Below are positions 11,291-22,070 of a stretch of DNA of 64,000 nt, piece after piece. Numbering within the stretch: the stretch's first letter is position 1; every line of letters begins with the position of its first letter. The notes below the pieces were generated by a model. That model made no database searches. It worked only from the letters and a program-made list of their open reading frames with translations, and was not told the DNA's origin. The translations under genes and the position numbers were made by a program. Source of the stretch: Eutrigla gurnardus (taxonomy: Eukaryota > Chordata > Actinopteri > Perciformes > Triglidae); assembly GCA_963514095.1 (NCBI GenBank), contig OY741264.1, forward strand, positions 17,730,827 through 17,794,826. Reading direction: 5' to 3'.

Positions 11291-13371
11291 AGCTGGCTTC
11301 TTCATCCACCACGCTGTGGTTGCTGATCCTGTTCCACTGTCTGCCTCTTCACCGGTCACCATCCACCACCAGCGTTTGCCTCTCCACAGCCTCGGCCATG
11401 GCACTTCGCTACTCATCCTTGCAGCTCCGTCAGCTCATTCCCCAAATTCCACCCTCACCTGAACTCATCACCACTTAAAAAAATTATCGACTTCTCCTCC
11501 ATCCCCGTTACATTCATTGAGGGTCCCGCTGCAAGTTTATGTACAGTTCCACTGCAAAAAACGTCATCCCAGCGCTGTGGTCTGACCGCAGCTCACCCAC
11601 CGGCTCCCGCACTTCCTCTCCGCGTCATCACAACAGCACACGTCATCAGAATGCATCCAGAGTGAACACCTTCAACCTCCGTCCAATTCCTACTTCCGCC
11701 CTATCAATTTCAAAACAAAAGCACCTAAAAATCGCCCTCTTCAACACAAGATCCCTCAACAATAAAAGTCTCATTCTCAATTAATTCATCATCGACCAAC
11801 AACTTGACCTTCTGTGCCTTAATGAAACATGGCAAAAACCCCTGGATTGCCATCTACCAGCAAGACCTCCAACCTCGCCCTCTCTCCATCCCTGCTGCTC
11901 CATCATTTGAACACCTGGCTTTTAAATTACCCGGCCCTAAACCTCTCATTATTGCAATCATCTCCCGCCCCCCCAAACCCAACCTATCATTTCTACCAGA
12001 ACTCTCTGAATTCATCACCGCACTCTCCTCAATATCACCATCTGTTTTACTCCTCTGCGATTTCAACCTCCACATTGACTCCCCGGACTGTAAAAATGGC
12101 ATGGACTTTCTGGACCTTATCAACTGCCTCAGCTTCACCCAACACATCAACTTTCCCACCCACAGCCGTGGACACATCTTGTTTGCTCCACTGGCCTCCA
12201 CATCCACAGTATCTCCAGCACCGACCTCTCCATATCTGACCACCTGGCCATCACACTTGTCGCTGACACTCCCACCTCCCAACCCAAACAGGACCGCACT
12301 ATCACTTTTCGCAAGCTTAAATCCATCTGCCCAGTCTCTCTTTCCACCTGCATATCAAACACTCTTTCCAGTCTCACCTTTCCTGTTAATCCAACCCCCA
12401 TGGACCTCGTCAACATCTACAACAGCACATTGTCTTCATCCCGCAACAAACTGGCCCCCCTGAAAACCAAAACTGTCACCTTCACTCACTCGGCTCCCTG
12501 GTTCACCCCGGAACTTCACAAACTCAAAAAACAACTGCCACAACTAGAGCGACTTCACAAGAAAACCGATCTCACAGTACACGCCCTCGCATACAAATAA
12601 CACACACACCTCTACAAATCAGCACTAAACAAAGCCCGTTCTGTCTACTACTCTGGCATCATTCACTCTGGATCCTCCAACCCACGCACCCTGTTTTCCA
12701 CCATAAATAAACTCCTCAAGCCCCACGACAACATTTCATCCTCATTCAGCCCAGAGAAATTCAACAACCTCATTTCATTTTTCAACTCCAAAATAGAAAA
12801 CATCCACAACCAGCTTGCAACCTCTTCTGCCTCCACTGCTGCCCGACTGCTCACCCACACCCCCTCCAGAGAACACATCACACCCATCCTCCGTCAACTT
12901 CACTGGCTTCCCGTAAAACAACGCATACATTTCAAAATCCTCCTCACCACCTACAAAGCCCTAAATAACCTTGCCCCGTCATACCTGACAGATCTCCTCC
13001 ATCGCCCCATCCACCCCCACCGAACACGCTCCACCGATGCCAACACCCTCACCCCATCACCAGGACCAAATACCGCACCATAGGGGACAGAGCCTTCGCC
13101 ATTGCCACCCCTACCCTCTGGAACTCCATCCCCCTGGCCATCTGTAACACCGATTCACTGCGGTCCTTCAAAAGTCATCTCAAAACCCATCTCTTCAACA
13201 TCACTTTCAACACCTGACAAATCAATTTTCTCCCTCTCTCTTTCTTATTTTTCTATCTACTCTCTCTGTATGTATTGTCCATTTGTATACTTTTTTTTTT
13301 TTTTTGTAAAGCGTCTTTGGGTACCTTGAAAAGCGCTATATAAAACCGTTGTATTATTATTATTATTATTT
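11291..13371 (+). mobile_element. LINE (Jockey/CR1-group), internally deleted
   Basis: Inserted in the hAT element; copy 2 shows the uninterrupted site GTTTAGATTTGTGCACTG at 53704-53721. Coding remnants in order: start of the AP-endonuclease (IALFNTRSLNNK, LLCLNETW, about 11726-11840), the EN-RT linker (NKARSVYYSGIIHS, TLFSTINKLL), then directly the C-terminal block HITPILRQLHWLPVKQRIHF at about 12880. The entire RT catalytic core is missing at the joint near 12855. The 3' end has CTTTGGGTACCTTGAAAAGC followed by (ATT)n, common to a group of fish LINEs. It is frame-shifted and dead. Confidence 0.75.
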
Positions 13372-13405
13372 GTGCACTGTGGATTTCTGTTTGTAATGTA
13401 TTGAG

Positions 13406-13736
13406 GATCCATCCATCCATCCATTGTCTACCGCTTTATCCTGTATTCAGGGCGCGGGGGGCTGGAGCCGATCCCAGCTGTCATTGGGCGAAGGCAGGGT
13501 ACACCCTGGACAGGTCGCCAGTCTATCACAGGGCTAACATATAGAGACAAACAACCATTCACACTCACATTCACACCTATGGGCAATTTAGAGTCATCAA
13601 TTAACCCCATCCTGCATGTCTTTGGACTGTGGGAGGAAGCCGGAGAACCTGGAGAGAACCCACGCGAACCCGAATCGAACCCGGGATCCTCTTGCTGTGA
13701 GGCGACAGTGCTACCCACTACACCACCGTGCAGCCC
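13406..13736 (-). mobile_element. SINE with tRNA-like head and RTE-like tail
   Basis: Read on the minus strand it begins GGGCTGCACGGTGGTGTAGT (box A-like) with GGGTTCGATTCGGG (box B-like) about 45 bases on. It ends in a long body and a (GGAT)n tail (plus strand ATCCATCCATCC). The body wording, such as the sequence around 13500-13530, matches what I remember of fish Rex3/RTE-derived repeats. A perfect 8-bp duplication GTATTGAG flanks it (13398-13405 and 13737-13744). The second hAT copy has a single GTATTGAG and no insert. Confidence 0.8.
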
Positions 13737-14034
13737 GTATTGAGTGTCCATTTCATTATAATACTCAGTTTTATCATACATTAATTTTATCATACACAAT
13801 TGAACACGCACATGTATTTTAAGTTCTGTCAAAGAGGGATGGAGATGGGGTCCAAATTATTTGAAACATCAGTATTTAAAAATTATTTGAAAGTAACGCA
13901 ATAGTTACTTTCCAAAGTAACTAGTTACTTTTAGAATTTGTAACTCAGTAACTACTTTAGTTACTTTCTGGGAGAAGTAACTAGTACTTTAACAAGTTAC
14001 TTTTTAGAGTAACTTGCCCAACACTGTTTGGTAC

Positions 14035-14914
14035 ATAAAACAATGTGTTGTTGGCCAAAGAGCATTCAATCGATTTGTATATGCATCCCCTCATTGTCAT
14101 TGCTTTAAATGTAAAAGGAAGACTTTTATGAATAAGTATTAGCATTTTGTTGCTTAAAAAAAAGAGTTGAGTTTGGAATGAAACTTGGCCATGTGTGATT
14201 TATCTGGATGAAATATTTAGGTAGAATTTGTGGGGTTTCGCAGCCGAATGTTGTCCCCTTAGCCTGCACGGAGGGTGATGAAACCCTCAGAAAGTCCCCA
14301 TGTCAATAAACAGCTTCTTGGTGCTGTTGGACTTGCATCTCTTTTGGATAGTTTCTGCTAAAAGATACTGGGCAAATGAGAGTTCAGATCAGTTGTGTGT
14401 AATATCCCGCTGTCTTGATAAATGAGTGTAGGTTTGTCCTACACTCAATTTATCTAATGCTCTGTTCACATCAAATGTGAAGCAAATTTTTTGCCTTTTT
14501 GTTACTCTCCCTAGTAACCCTAGACAGCGTTTATTTGTGTGATTATTTGTGTTTATTCGCATATTTAGACACTAACAACATTCAATCAATCATGGCGAAA
14601 ATATCCACGAGTGCTGCTTTGTACATGTTGCAGAAGTTCCAGATATGCCTGGAAAAGCAATCGCCTTCCTGTCTGAGTTCATAACATCATCTGCATGGTG
14701 GATTTCACTCAGCTGTGTTTGCTGTATCTTACAAGCCATAATTACTACAGTGGTATGAACCCAAAATAAATAATTGTGTTATTTAATTGCACAAAATAAC
14801 TAAAAAGAATGCCAAAATATCTACAAAATGATGAATATTGGTAAACGTCTGTCTACTAGACGACAACATTTGCTTAACTTTTGTGTTAAATCAAATTTCA
14901 TTATGTCATTATAA
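14035..14914. other. Unassigned non-coding sequence
   Basis: Nothing recognisable; no convincing coding frame or structured RNA. Confidence 0.4.
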
Positions 14915-14918
14915 TTAA

Positions 14919-15250
14919 AGGGATAGTTCGGAATTTTGGACATAAGACCTATTTTCCAAGTCAGCCGGTGTGTTCGAGACGTCTGGAGACGTTTTCAAGA
15001 CATTTCATTCAGTTCTTCTAGTTGCCGAGTTCGCTTATGCTATGGCTAGCGCAAGTCAATGGTTCTAGTTAGACAGGCGTTAAAAACACTCATACCGACT
15101 CCACAGTGCACCCGAGGCAAATCAATTAAAACACTAGATTGTCGATGTACATATCTGTGTTGATAGAATAATATTTGAAACAAAACTAACCTTGCATCGC
15201 CTGAATCATCCATTTTTTGAGGGATTAGTTTCTCAGCAGCAGCGGAATTT
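14919..15250 (+). repeat. Left inverted arm of the composite element
   Basis: Pairs with 21650-21965 in inverse orientation across sequence that includes CCAAGTCAGCCGGTGTGTTC and GCTATGGCTAGCGCAAGTCA. A few indels separate the arms. Confidence 0.85.
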
Positions 15251-15268
15251 TACTTTGCTCCGTTGGAC

Positions 15269-15484
15269 TCAAAACTCTAAGACGCGCCGCCCGAAATACT
15301 GCCCGTAAATAGGCAATGGAACCGGGCCGAACTGTCGGCACTTATACCCCCAAGGCTGTCTGGAAAGCCCTAGGAGCACCGGGCAGCCCACGGCCACGCA
15401 AAGCCACAATTACACACCGCAAACCCGGACCACTGCTCCGTCCGGAGAACCGTAAACCCTTGGACGCGTTGCGGGGATTCCCTG
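15269..15484 (+). repeat. Internal direct repeat, copy 1
   Basis: GC-rich block beginning GGACTCAAAACTCTAAGACG, repeated in the same orientation at 21297-21525, although the neighbouring arms are inverted. A shorter echo (AAAGCCCTTGGAC, ACCGGGCAGC) follows at 15545-15590. Confidence 0.85.
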
Positions 15485-15599
15485 CGGTAAATAGACACAT
15501 GAACACCGCCGAATATTCGGGCCTCGTGCCCTCAGAGCTGGGTGAAAAGCCCTTGGACCGCAGACTAACACCGGGCAGCGGGCGGCTCCACGGGGCACA

Positions 15600-15830
15600 T
15601 GGCGTCTGTCCGACTTCCCATTTGTCCGACTTCCCATTTGTCCGACTTCCCATTTGTCCGACTTCCCATTTCTCCGACCATACATTTCTTAATTTTTGCG
15701 TCCATTAGTCTGACTCTCTATTTCTCCGACTACCCAAAATTTCGACTTCCCATTTCTCCGACCATACATTTCTATATTTTTTTGTCCATTAGTCCGACCT
15801 CCCATTTCCCCGACCTAAGTATGCCCGGTG
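15600..15830 (+). repeat. Tandem 16-bp motif array
   Basis: Four near-perfect tandem copies of GTCCGACTTCCCATTT, then degenerate copies to about 15830. A decayed inverse array (GGGNAGTCGG words) occupies 21110-21250. The pairing suggests subterminal repeats of a separate transposon inserted inside the composite. Confidence 0.7.
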
Positions 15831-16521
15831 TTACGACTCCCAGTAATTACGACAGTGTATTAGACCGACTAATCCGGCCCAGAAGCAGGATAGACTGAGA
15901 TATCAATTTAATCTCCTGTATTTTGACGGCGCCACAGTGTAGTCAAAAGTGCGTGGGTCCTGCTCCTGTTCCTTTCATTTTTTAAGACATGTGCACAGAT
16001 GTGATACAGTCAGTGAAAGCTTAATTAATAAACACAAAGTCTCGGCATCCGAAGGAGGAGATGCCTTGAACTGGAAGCAGACCATGGTGGATTTCAATCA
16101 CACACTGTTGCAACTTTAGAAAATTTTATCCAGGAAAAAAAAAGACTTACAAACACGGACCAAAACGGCTCCATAATACGCACAAAAATCCAAAAGAAAC
16201 TAAAGTAAAAAAAAATAAAATTATAATCTCTGCATGACATTTTGTTCAGTGAAATCCACAGACAAGACGGCTGCAGAAGTGGGGCGTCAGTTTATTTTGA
16301 AAAGTGCTGGGGACAATAACCATATACTGGAGTTTGTTTTGAGGGGTAGGCTGTTCTGTTAGTTTTGACTTTTGTTAACACTAGAGGTGACCCCGAATAG
16401 TCGTTGATTGGATTCGGAGGAGTCTCATTCACTGTTCATCAAATCATCGCAAAATGTGGTTATGAAAAAAAGACCGTACCATTCTGACTCCATAGGGGTA
16501 CTCACTGCTGCTACATATAAT

Positions 16522-18025
16522 GGCCGCGTTTCCCAGATTCGATCGTTCTTAAGGACTTAAGAAGGCTCTTAAGAAGGGTTCGGCTAAGAAGGAGCGCTAA
16601 GATACGGCTGTTTCCCAGACGCGTTCTTAACTGCCTTCTTAGGAGAACCTTAAGATCAAGCCAAAGATCTTCTTAAGAAGCTCTTAGTGGGAGCTGTCCA
16701 CCGCGGTGGTGCTGAAACTGAATCAATGGATGCCAGGTAAATCGATCACCCACCTCTTTATCAGCGCATAAGTCACACACAGCGCCCCGTGGTCCCCCCA
16801 CACAGGTGCAATTAGGCTACGCATGTATTGTGTGTGTGTGTGTGTTTGTACCAACAGCTGTACTATCCAAGTAGTAATCAAGTCCATTAGCGCATATATA
16901 CCCCCGTAGATATAGGCACACACATGTGAGAATGGAAGAAAGCAGCAGCAAGCGAACCAAGCGGGCACCGGCGTTCACCGCGGAGGAGATGGGCGTAGTG
17001 CTTCCTACCGATCCAGCATGGATCCACCAGGGAGGGATTGTGGATTGGAACGAGGGTGCCATCCACCACACCGATCACCCGGGGGATCCCAGCCACTGCG
17101 TGGAACCCTTGGTGGACCTGGCGGACCTCGTCTCGTGTGGTGGGCATCTTTATGTGGGTCCAGGCATGATGCAGGAGAATCGGTGTCACAGCTGCCACAC
17201 TCCGTGACACCGATGCCTTGCTGAGGCCGGTGCCGTCCCCCACCACCTCCAGGAAGCTCCCCACTGCGTAAAAACGCAGCGCAGCCAGGAGCTGCACCTC
17301 AGGGCTGATGGCAAAGTTGCAGCGGGTTGCTCTCTGGATGTGTGGAGACAACAGAGTGATCAGCCGTTGGATCTCCGCACGGGGCAGCCGGTACTTTGCC
17401 TGGACAGCCCGGTCTGACAGCACGTCCAGTGGGGAGAAGTGCTGACGCACGTAAGCATTTATATAAAGTGTCTGGCTTCGCGCACGGCGACGCTGTTGGT
17501 TCGCAGCAAGAATGTGCTGTATTGCAGCCATGGTTTCTCACACGCGCGGACTTTGGCAACGCCTTTATATGGAGTAGCAGGTGGAGCCTCTCAAGATGAG
17601 GTTCAGCTGAGTTCAATTACATCTGTTTCCTTGATATCTGTGAAATGCCACAGGGTTGTTGATGTGTTTTCATGTGTAGTACTATAAACTCATATATGGA
17701 GATGTGTGTGGAAAACTTAAACGTGTAATTCAATGAAAAGTTTTTTGTTTTTTTAGCGCATTACAACATTGAGCATTGTTTGTTTATTATTTCGAAAAGT
17801 GGAGAATATAAATTTCCCTGACGCGGCTTGATCACTGAGCATTTCGTCGCTAAGAAGGCTGTTAAGAGTGGGTCAGCTCGATCTTACGTTTCCTTCTTAG
17901 TGAAAGATCTTCTTAAGCTAAGAGCGACTCTGGGAAACACATCCTTCTTTCACAGCGTTCTTAAGAGCGCTCCAAAGACGATCTTAGCACTTAAGAGCTT
18001 CTTAACGAATCTGGGAAACGCGGCC
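16522..18025 (-). mobile_element. Harbinger-type element, copy A
   Basis: The ends are inverted GGCCGCGTTTCCCAGATTCG, with 3-bp AAT on both sides (16519-16521 and 18026-18028). Long subterminal tracts at 16540-16690 and 17850-18005 are crowded with CTTAAG and CTTCTTAG words. On the minus strand it carries the first half of a PIF/Harbinger transposase. About 1.5 kb, internally deleted. Confidence 0.8.
16950..17531 (-). pseudogene. Harbinger transposase, N-terminal half
   Basis: The open frame starts MAAIQHILAANQQRRRARSQ and contains the helix-turn-helix-like block LPRAEIQRLITLLSPHI, then LLAALRFYAVGSFLEVVGDG and TGLSKASVSRSVAAVTPILL. It continues into GIPRVIGVVDGTLVPIHNPS, the region of the first catalytic Asp (VDGT) in HARBI1-type DDE transposases. 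Soon after GRKHYAHLL the protein runs into unrelated sequence, so the second and third catalytic acids are missing. No stop interrupts the retained half. Family transposases are about 350 residues; roughly 195 are left. A sister copy lies in inverse orientation at 20309. Confidence 0.8.
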
Positions 18026-18769
18026 AATTTATTTGACTTGTAATAGCCTATAGCCTTTTTTGATACAAATTAAGTGATTAATGTGCATTGGAGGTCCTGA
18101 AAGAAAAACAAAACAACAGCGCTGTCCATGGTGCTGTGATCGACCCCTGAACCGACTAAGCCCTGATGCTCATGGCCCCACCCCCAGCCCCCACCTCTGC
18201 TGTAAAGGCTAATAAAATCATAGAAGGTCATATGACCGTTGTAGATAGAAGGAAAAAAATACAAGGAAAAGACAAATTTGGGTTATCTGAGTGGTTAATT
18301 GTAATATCCATTACTAGGCTGATCATGTTTTGGTTTAAAATAGGGTCTGTGAATATCATTTCCTCATTTATTGATGCAGTCATTTGGGTACTTAATGATC
18401 AGTAAAACAAAATGCCTCGAGTCCATATTTATGTTTCTTCAGTACCTATGGCTGATGGTTTGGCTAATTTTAAATAAAATATTGCCCACCCCTGTGTTAT
18501 TACAGTAACACTGGTGCACGTTGTGCGCAAATGATGCGCTGAGGTCCGGGTTGTTAGCGGAGCTGTCCATGGTGCTGATCGGCCTCCATGACGATGCGTC
18601 GCAACAGGGCTCTGGGTCAGATAGGCTTATGTATTTGCCACTTTCTTTTATTTTTGCCACCTGATTCTCTGTTTGTGTACACTTTTGTTATCGTGCTTAT
18701 GACACGCACTGTCCCCTGCAGATTGGCAGCCGACTTAGACAAAGAATTACCGTAAATTACCAAATAATA

Positions 18770-19610
18770 GCCGGGTTTCAATTAACCGCCGGGTTCCCTT
18801 TAAACGCCGGGTGCAGGTGTATATTTTGATAAATAACCGCCGGTTCCAAATAAATGCCGAGTCTAATTATTATTATTTGTTTAAATCAAGGAAGAAGACG
18901 TGTCCACTGACACTGCACGTTTTTCTTCTTCGCCTTCTTCACGTATTGTGCTTTCTGTCAGTCAATGACACTGATGATCACCATGGCTCCGGTGCAGCAA
19001 AAAAGTACGACTTGAAATTCAAACTTTCTGTCTTAAAATATGCAGAGGAGGAGCAGCCGCTAGACGTTTCTCTGTCGACCAGAAGAGAGTGAGACATTGG
19101 CGAAAAAATTAAACGGAGCTTCAGCGTCTGTCCGAGGAGGACAGCAACAGGGCAAGGCTGCCTGGTGGAGGTGAAGAAGGCTAGGAGCTGGAGATAAACA
19201 TGCGGGGATGGGTTATCAGCAAACGGGTACGCCACGAGAGAGTGTCCCGCAAAATGATCAGGGCGATGATGAAACAAATGTACGCCACCGTGAGTGACAG
19301 CAGAGATGAGGAGTTTGCCGCGAGTGCTGGTTGGATAAATCATTTCCTCCGCCGCAACAAATTCACTTGCAGAAGACGAACAACTATTGACCAGAAGGAT
19401 GCCAGAGAATTCCCCGAGAAGCTGGAGAAGTTTGTGACTTTTCATCCCGGATTTTTGAGAGGAAGGAATTAAAGCCTGGTCCAAATAAACGCCTGGTCCC
19501 AAATAAACGCCTGGTCTGTTAAGTGATTAAAACAAATAAACGCCTGGTCCCAAATAAACGCCTGGTCTGTTAAGTGATTGAACCAAATAAACGCCTGGTC
19601 CCAAATAAAT
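18770..19610 (+). mobile_element. Pogo/Tigger-like relic between direct repeat clusters
   Basis: The left cluster (18760-18870) and right cluster (19470-19605) consist of AAATAAACGCC(G/T)GGTCC-type units in the same orientation. Between them lie remnants of a CENP-B/pogo-type DNA-binding protein. No inverted termini were found. The flanks are the two inverted Harbinger copies. Confidence 0.55.
18978..19471 (+). pseudogene. CENP-B/Tc5-type HTH protein fragment
   Basis: Two open stretches: 18983-19091 reads KKYDLKFKLSVLKYAEEEQP (start of a psq-like HTH). After a stop and frame change, 19200-19471 reads RGWVISKRVRHERVSRKMIR and later AASAGWINHFLRRNKFTCRR followed by RTT. The second stretch is the CENP-B-type HTH (pattern F-AS-GW-FL-R-----R--T) that precedes the DDE domain in pogo-like transposases. 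The DDE domain is absent. It is dead: a stop at 19090 and a frame change separate the two parts. Confidence 0.65.
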
Positions 19611-20308
19611 TAAAAGCAAAAGCGAGAAAACTTATCGTCCTTAAGTAAATAAGTGAATCTGTCAAGGCATCATGCCGACAATGCAGCCTGTGGCGTTTGA
19701 ACGCACCTCCAAGACACAAAAAAGCGACTGTGTGGTTCTTTTAACGGTTTAATTTCCCAAAGCAGGTGAAAACACAGACACACTTGATTACATAATAGTA
19801 ATACATTTAAAAAATAACGAAAAAGCCATCAAATTAACGAACTGAATAATCCAAAATCCATAAACAACAGTGGCCGCGTTTCCCAGGTCCGCGTTTCCCA
19901 GATCGGTTAAGAAGCTCTTAAGTGCTAAGATCTTCTTAGGAGCGCTCTTAAGAACGCTGTGAAAGAAGGATGTGTTTCCCAGAGTCGCTCTTAGCTTAAG
20001 AAGATCTTTCACTAACAAGGAAATGTAAGATCGAGCTGACCCACTCTTAACAGCCTTCTTAGCGACCAAATGCTCAGTGATCAAGCCTCGTCAGGGAAAT
20101 TTATATTCTCCGCTTTTCGAAATAAAACAATGCTCAATGTAGAAATACGCTCATAGCTGCGGACCACTGGCGCAAGAAACATAGGCTAGTAGAGAAGAAA
20201 AAAGAACTTTTTATTGAATTACAGGTTTAAGTTTTCCACACACATCTGCATATATGAGTTTATAGTACTACACATAAAAAAAACAAAGTAAAGAAAAAGC
20301 CAAAGTCC

Positions 20309-20760
20309 ATGGCTGCAATACAGCACATTCTCGCTGCGAACCAACAGCGTCGCCGTGCGCGAAGCCAGACGGTTTCCATAAATGCATACGTGCATCAGCA
20401 CTTCTCCCCACTGGACGTGCTGTCAGACCGGGCTGTCCAGGCAAAGTACCGGCTGCCCCGTGCGGAGATCCAACGGCTGATCACTCTGTTGTCTCCACAC
20501 ATCCAGAGAGCAACCCGCTGCAATGCAGCTCCTGGCTGCGCTGCATTTTTACGCAGTGGGGAGCTTCCTGGAGGTGGTGGGGGATGGCACCGGCCTCAGC
20601 AAGGCATCGGTGTCACGGAGTGTGGCAGCTGTGACACCGATTCTCCTGCGCCATGCCCGGACCCACATAAAGATGCCCACCACACGAGACGAGGTACGCC
20701 AGGTCCACCAAGGGTTCCACGGTGATCGGTGTGGTGGATGGCACCCTCATTCCATTCTCA
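20309..20760 (+). pseudogene. Harbinger transposase fragment (copy B)
   Basis: The same N-terminus as the copy at 17531 (MAAIQHILAANQQRRRARSQ). It is shifted out of frame at about 20522, just after IQRATRC, and continues in another frame as LLAALHFYAVGSFLEVVGDG to VRQVHQGFH. It lacks the IPRVIGVVDGT block up to the first catalytic Asp and jumps into the element's right subterminal region. Clearly inactive. Confidence 0.8.
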
Positions 20761-20835
20761 CATGTGTGTGCCTATATCCACGGGGGTATATATGCGCTAA
20801 TGGGCTTGATTACTACTTGGATACAGCTGTTGGTA

Positions 20836-20837
<2 letters not shown>

Positions 20838-20875
<38 letters not shown>
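20838..20875 (+). repeat. (CA)n microsatellite
   Basis: About 19 CA units inside Harbinger copy B. Copy A has a much shorter equivalent (GT)n run near 16831-16843, so this tract expanded after the copies separated or varied between their sources. Confidence 0.9.
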
Positions 20876-20877
<2 letters not shown>

Positions 20878-21296
20878 ACATGCGTAGCCTAATTGCACCT
20901 GTGTGGGGGGACCACGGGGCGCTGTGTGTGACTTATGCGCTCATAAAGAGGTGGGTGATCGATTTACCTGGCATCCATTGATTCAGTTTCAGCACCACCG
21001 CGGTGGACAGCTCCCACTTAGAGCTTCTTAAGAACGATCGAATCTGGGAAACGCGGCCACTGATGGTCAAAAAGAGGCAAACATTTAAACCATGACTGTC
21101 GGAATTCTGGATGGTCGGATTTAGCCCTCATCGGAATACAGAGATTATTTTGGTCGGAGCAATGGGCAGTCGGGCCAATGGGGCTAGAAAAGTCGGATTA
21201 ATGGGTAGTCGGAGAGATGGGCGGTCGGACTTTTGGGCCGTCAGACTGACGTATGCTCCCCGGCTCCACGAATCCACACATGTGGACTCTCCGTCG

Positions 21297-21525
21297 GACT
21301 CAAAACTCTTAAGACGCGCCGCCCGAAATACTGCCCGTAAATAGGCAATCAAACCAGGCCGAACTGTCGGCACTTATACCCCAAAGGCTGTCTGAAAAGC
21401 CCTTGGAACTCACTCAAACACCGGGCAGCCCACGGCCACACGAACCCACAATTACACACCGTGAGCCCGGACCACTGCTCCGTCCGGAGAACCATAAACC
21501 CTCGGACGCGTTGCGGGGGATTCCC
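21297..21525 (+). repeat. Internal direct repeat, copy 2
   Basis: Matches 15269-15484 in direct orientation, with scattered substitutions and small indels. Confidence 0.85.
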
Positions 21526-21649
21526 TCCTGGCACCACCAGTCGCCGTTTGTTTGGTCCCAGTTCTCAGCTCCAGCGGGGGCTATCTCGTTCTCCACAGAC
21601 GCTCCTTCTAGGTGATATCAGTCCGCCGCTACCATAGCCTACTAGGAAG

Positions 21650-21965
21650 TATGACACGCTGCTGCTGCTGCTGAGACATAAATCCTTAAAAATGCAAGGT
21701 TGGTTTTATTTCAAACATTCTATCAACACATATGTACCTCGATAGTCTGCCGTAACAATTGATTTGCCTCGGGTGCAATGTGGAGTCGGCAATACTGTTT
21801 TTAATGCCTGTCTAACTAGAACCATTGACTTGCGCTAGCCATAGCACAAGCGAACTCAGCAACTAGAAGAACTGAATGAAATTTCTTGAAAATGTCTCCA
21901 GACATCTCGAACACACCGGCTGACTTGGAAAATAGGTCTTATGTCCAAAATTCCGAACTATCCCT
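21650..21965 (-). repeat. Right inverted arm of the composite element
   Basis: Inverse partner of 14919-15250; it ends CCGAACTATCCCT before TTAA. Confidence 0.85.
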
Positions 21966-21969
21966 TTAA

Positions 21970-22070
21970 GGTTTGCTGGTGCCAGCATGCGGGGCACTTT
22001 TTCCAAAATAAAGGATTTCTCAGGTCCTAGCCATTGGGGTAGCATGTCATGCACAAAGTCCATACAGGGC
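21970..22070 (+). repeat. Dispersed 100-bp repeat, copy 1
   Basis: TTTGCTGGTGCCA, then TTCCAAAATAAA and AGCCATTGGGGTAGCATGT recur in the same order and orientation at 23858-23955. The relation is clear but diverged. No ends defined. Confidence 0.65.

Larger units (their letters stand above)
10674..14026. mobile_element. hAT-type non-autonomous element with nested insertions
   Basis: The ends read CAGTGATGGAAATA and, inverted, CAGTGTTGGGCAAG. Both are flanked by a perfect 8-bp direct repeat TTTGGTAC (10666-10673 and 14027-14034), the hAT signature. Subterminal sequence is full of (G)TTACT and AACGCCGTTA words on opposite strands. There is no transposase frame. A second, left-truncated copy lies at 48737-54013 and lacks both the LINE and the SINE found inside this copy. 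Confidence 0.85.
19872..21058 (+). mobile_element. Harbinger-type element, copy B (inverted relative to A)
   Basis: It has the same GGCCGCGTTTCCCAG termini and CTTAAG-rich subterminal tracts as 16522-18025, in opposite orientation. The left terminus carries a short duplication of CGCGTTTCCCAG. Flanking trinucleotides (AGT left, ACT right) do not match, so the target duplication has decayed or was lost by rearrangement. About 1.2 kb. Confidence 0.8.
14919..21965. mobile_element. Composite 7-kb element bounded by inverted arms
   Basis: The left arm starts AGGGATAGTTCGGAATTTTG and the right arm is its inverse, with about 320 bp of similarity. TTAA lies immediately outside each end (14915-14918 and 21966-21969), compatible with a piggyBac-like target, though TTAA is itself palindromic and could belong to the termini. 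Between the arms lie a direct repeat pair, inverted tandem-motif blocks, two inverted Harbinger copies and a pogo-like relic. It is best read as one host element repeatedly invaded. Confidence 0.65.

Noticed and set aside
12147..12416. Minus-strand open frames at 11854-12416
   Set aside because: They are shadows of the plus-strand LINE endonuclease region and show no protein resemblance.
13660..13737. tRNA gene on the minus strand
   Set aside because: It is the head of a SINE flanked by an 8-bp duplication, and is absent from the second hAT copy.
20838..20875. CRISPR-like or structured repeat array
   Set aside because: It is a plain CA microsatellite. No CRISPR-type arrays occur in this eukaryotic window.
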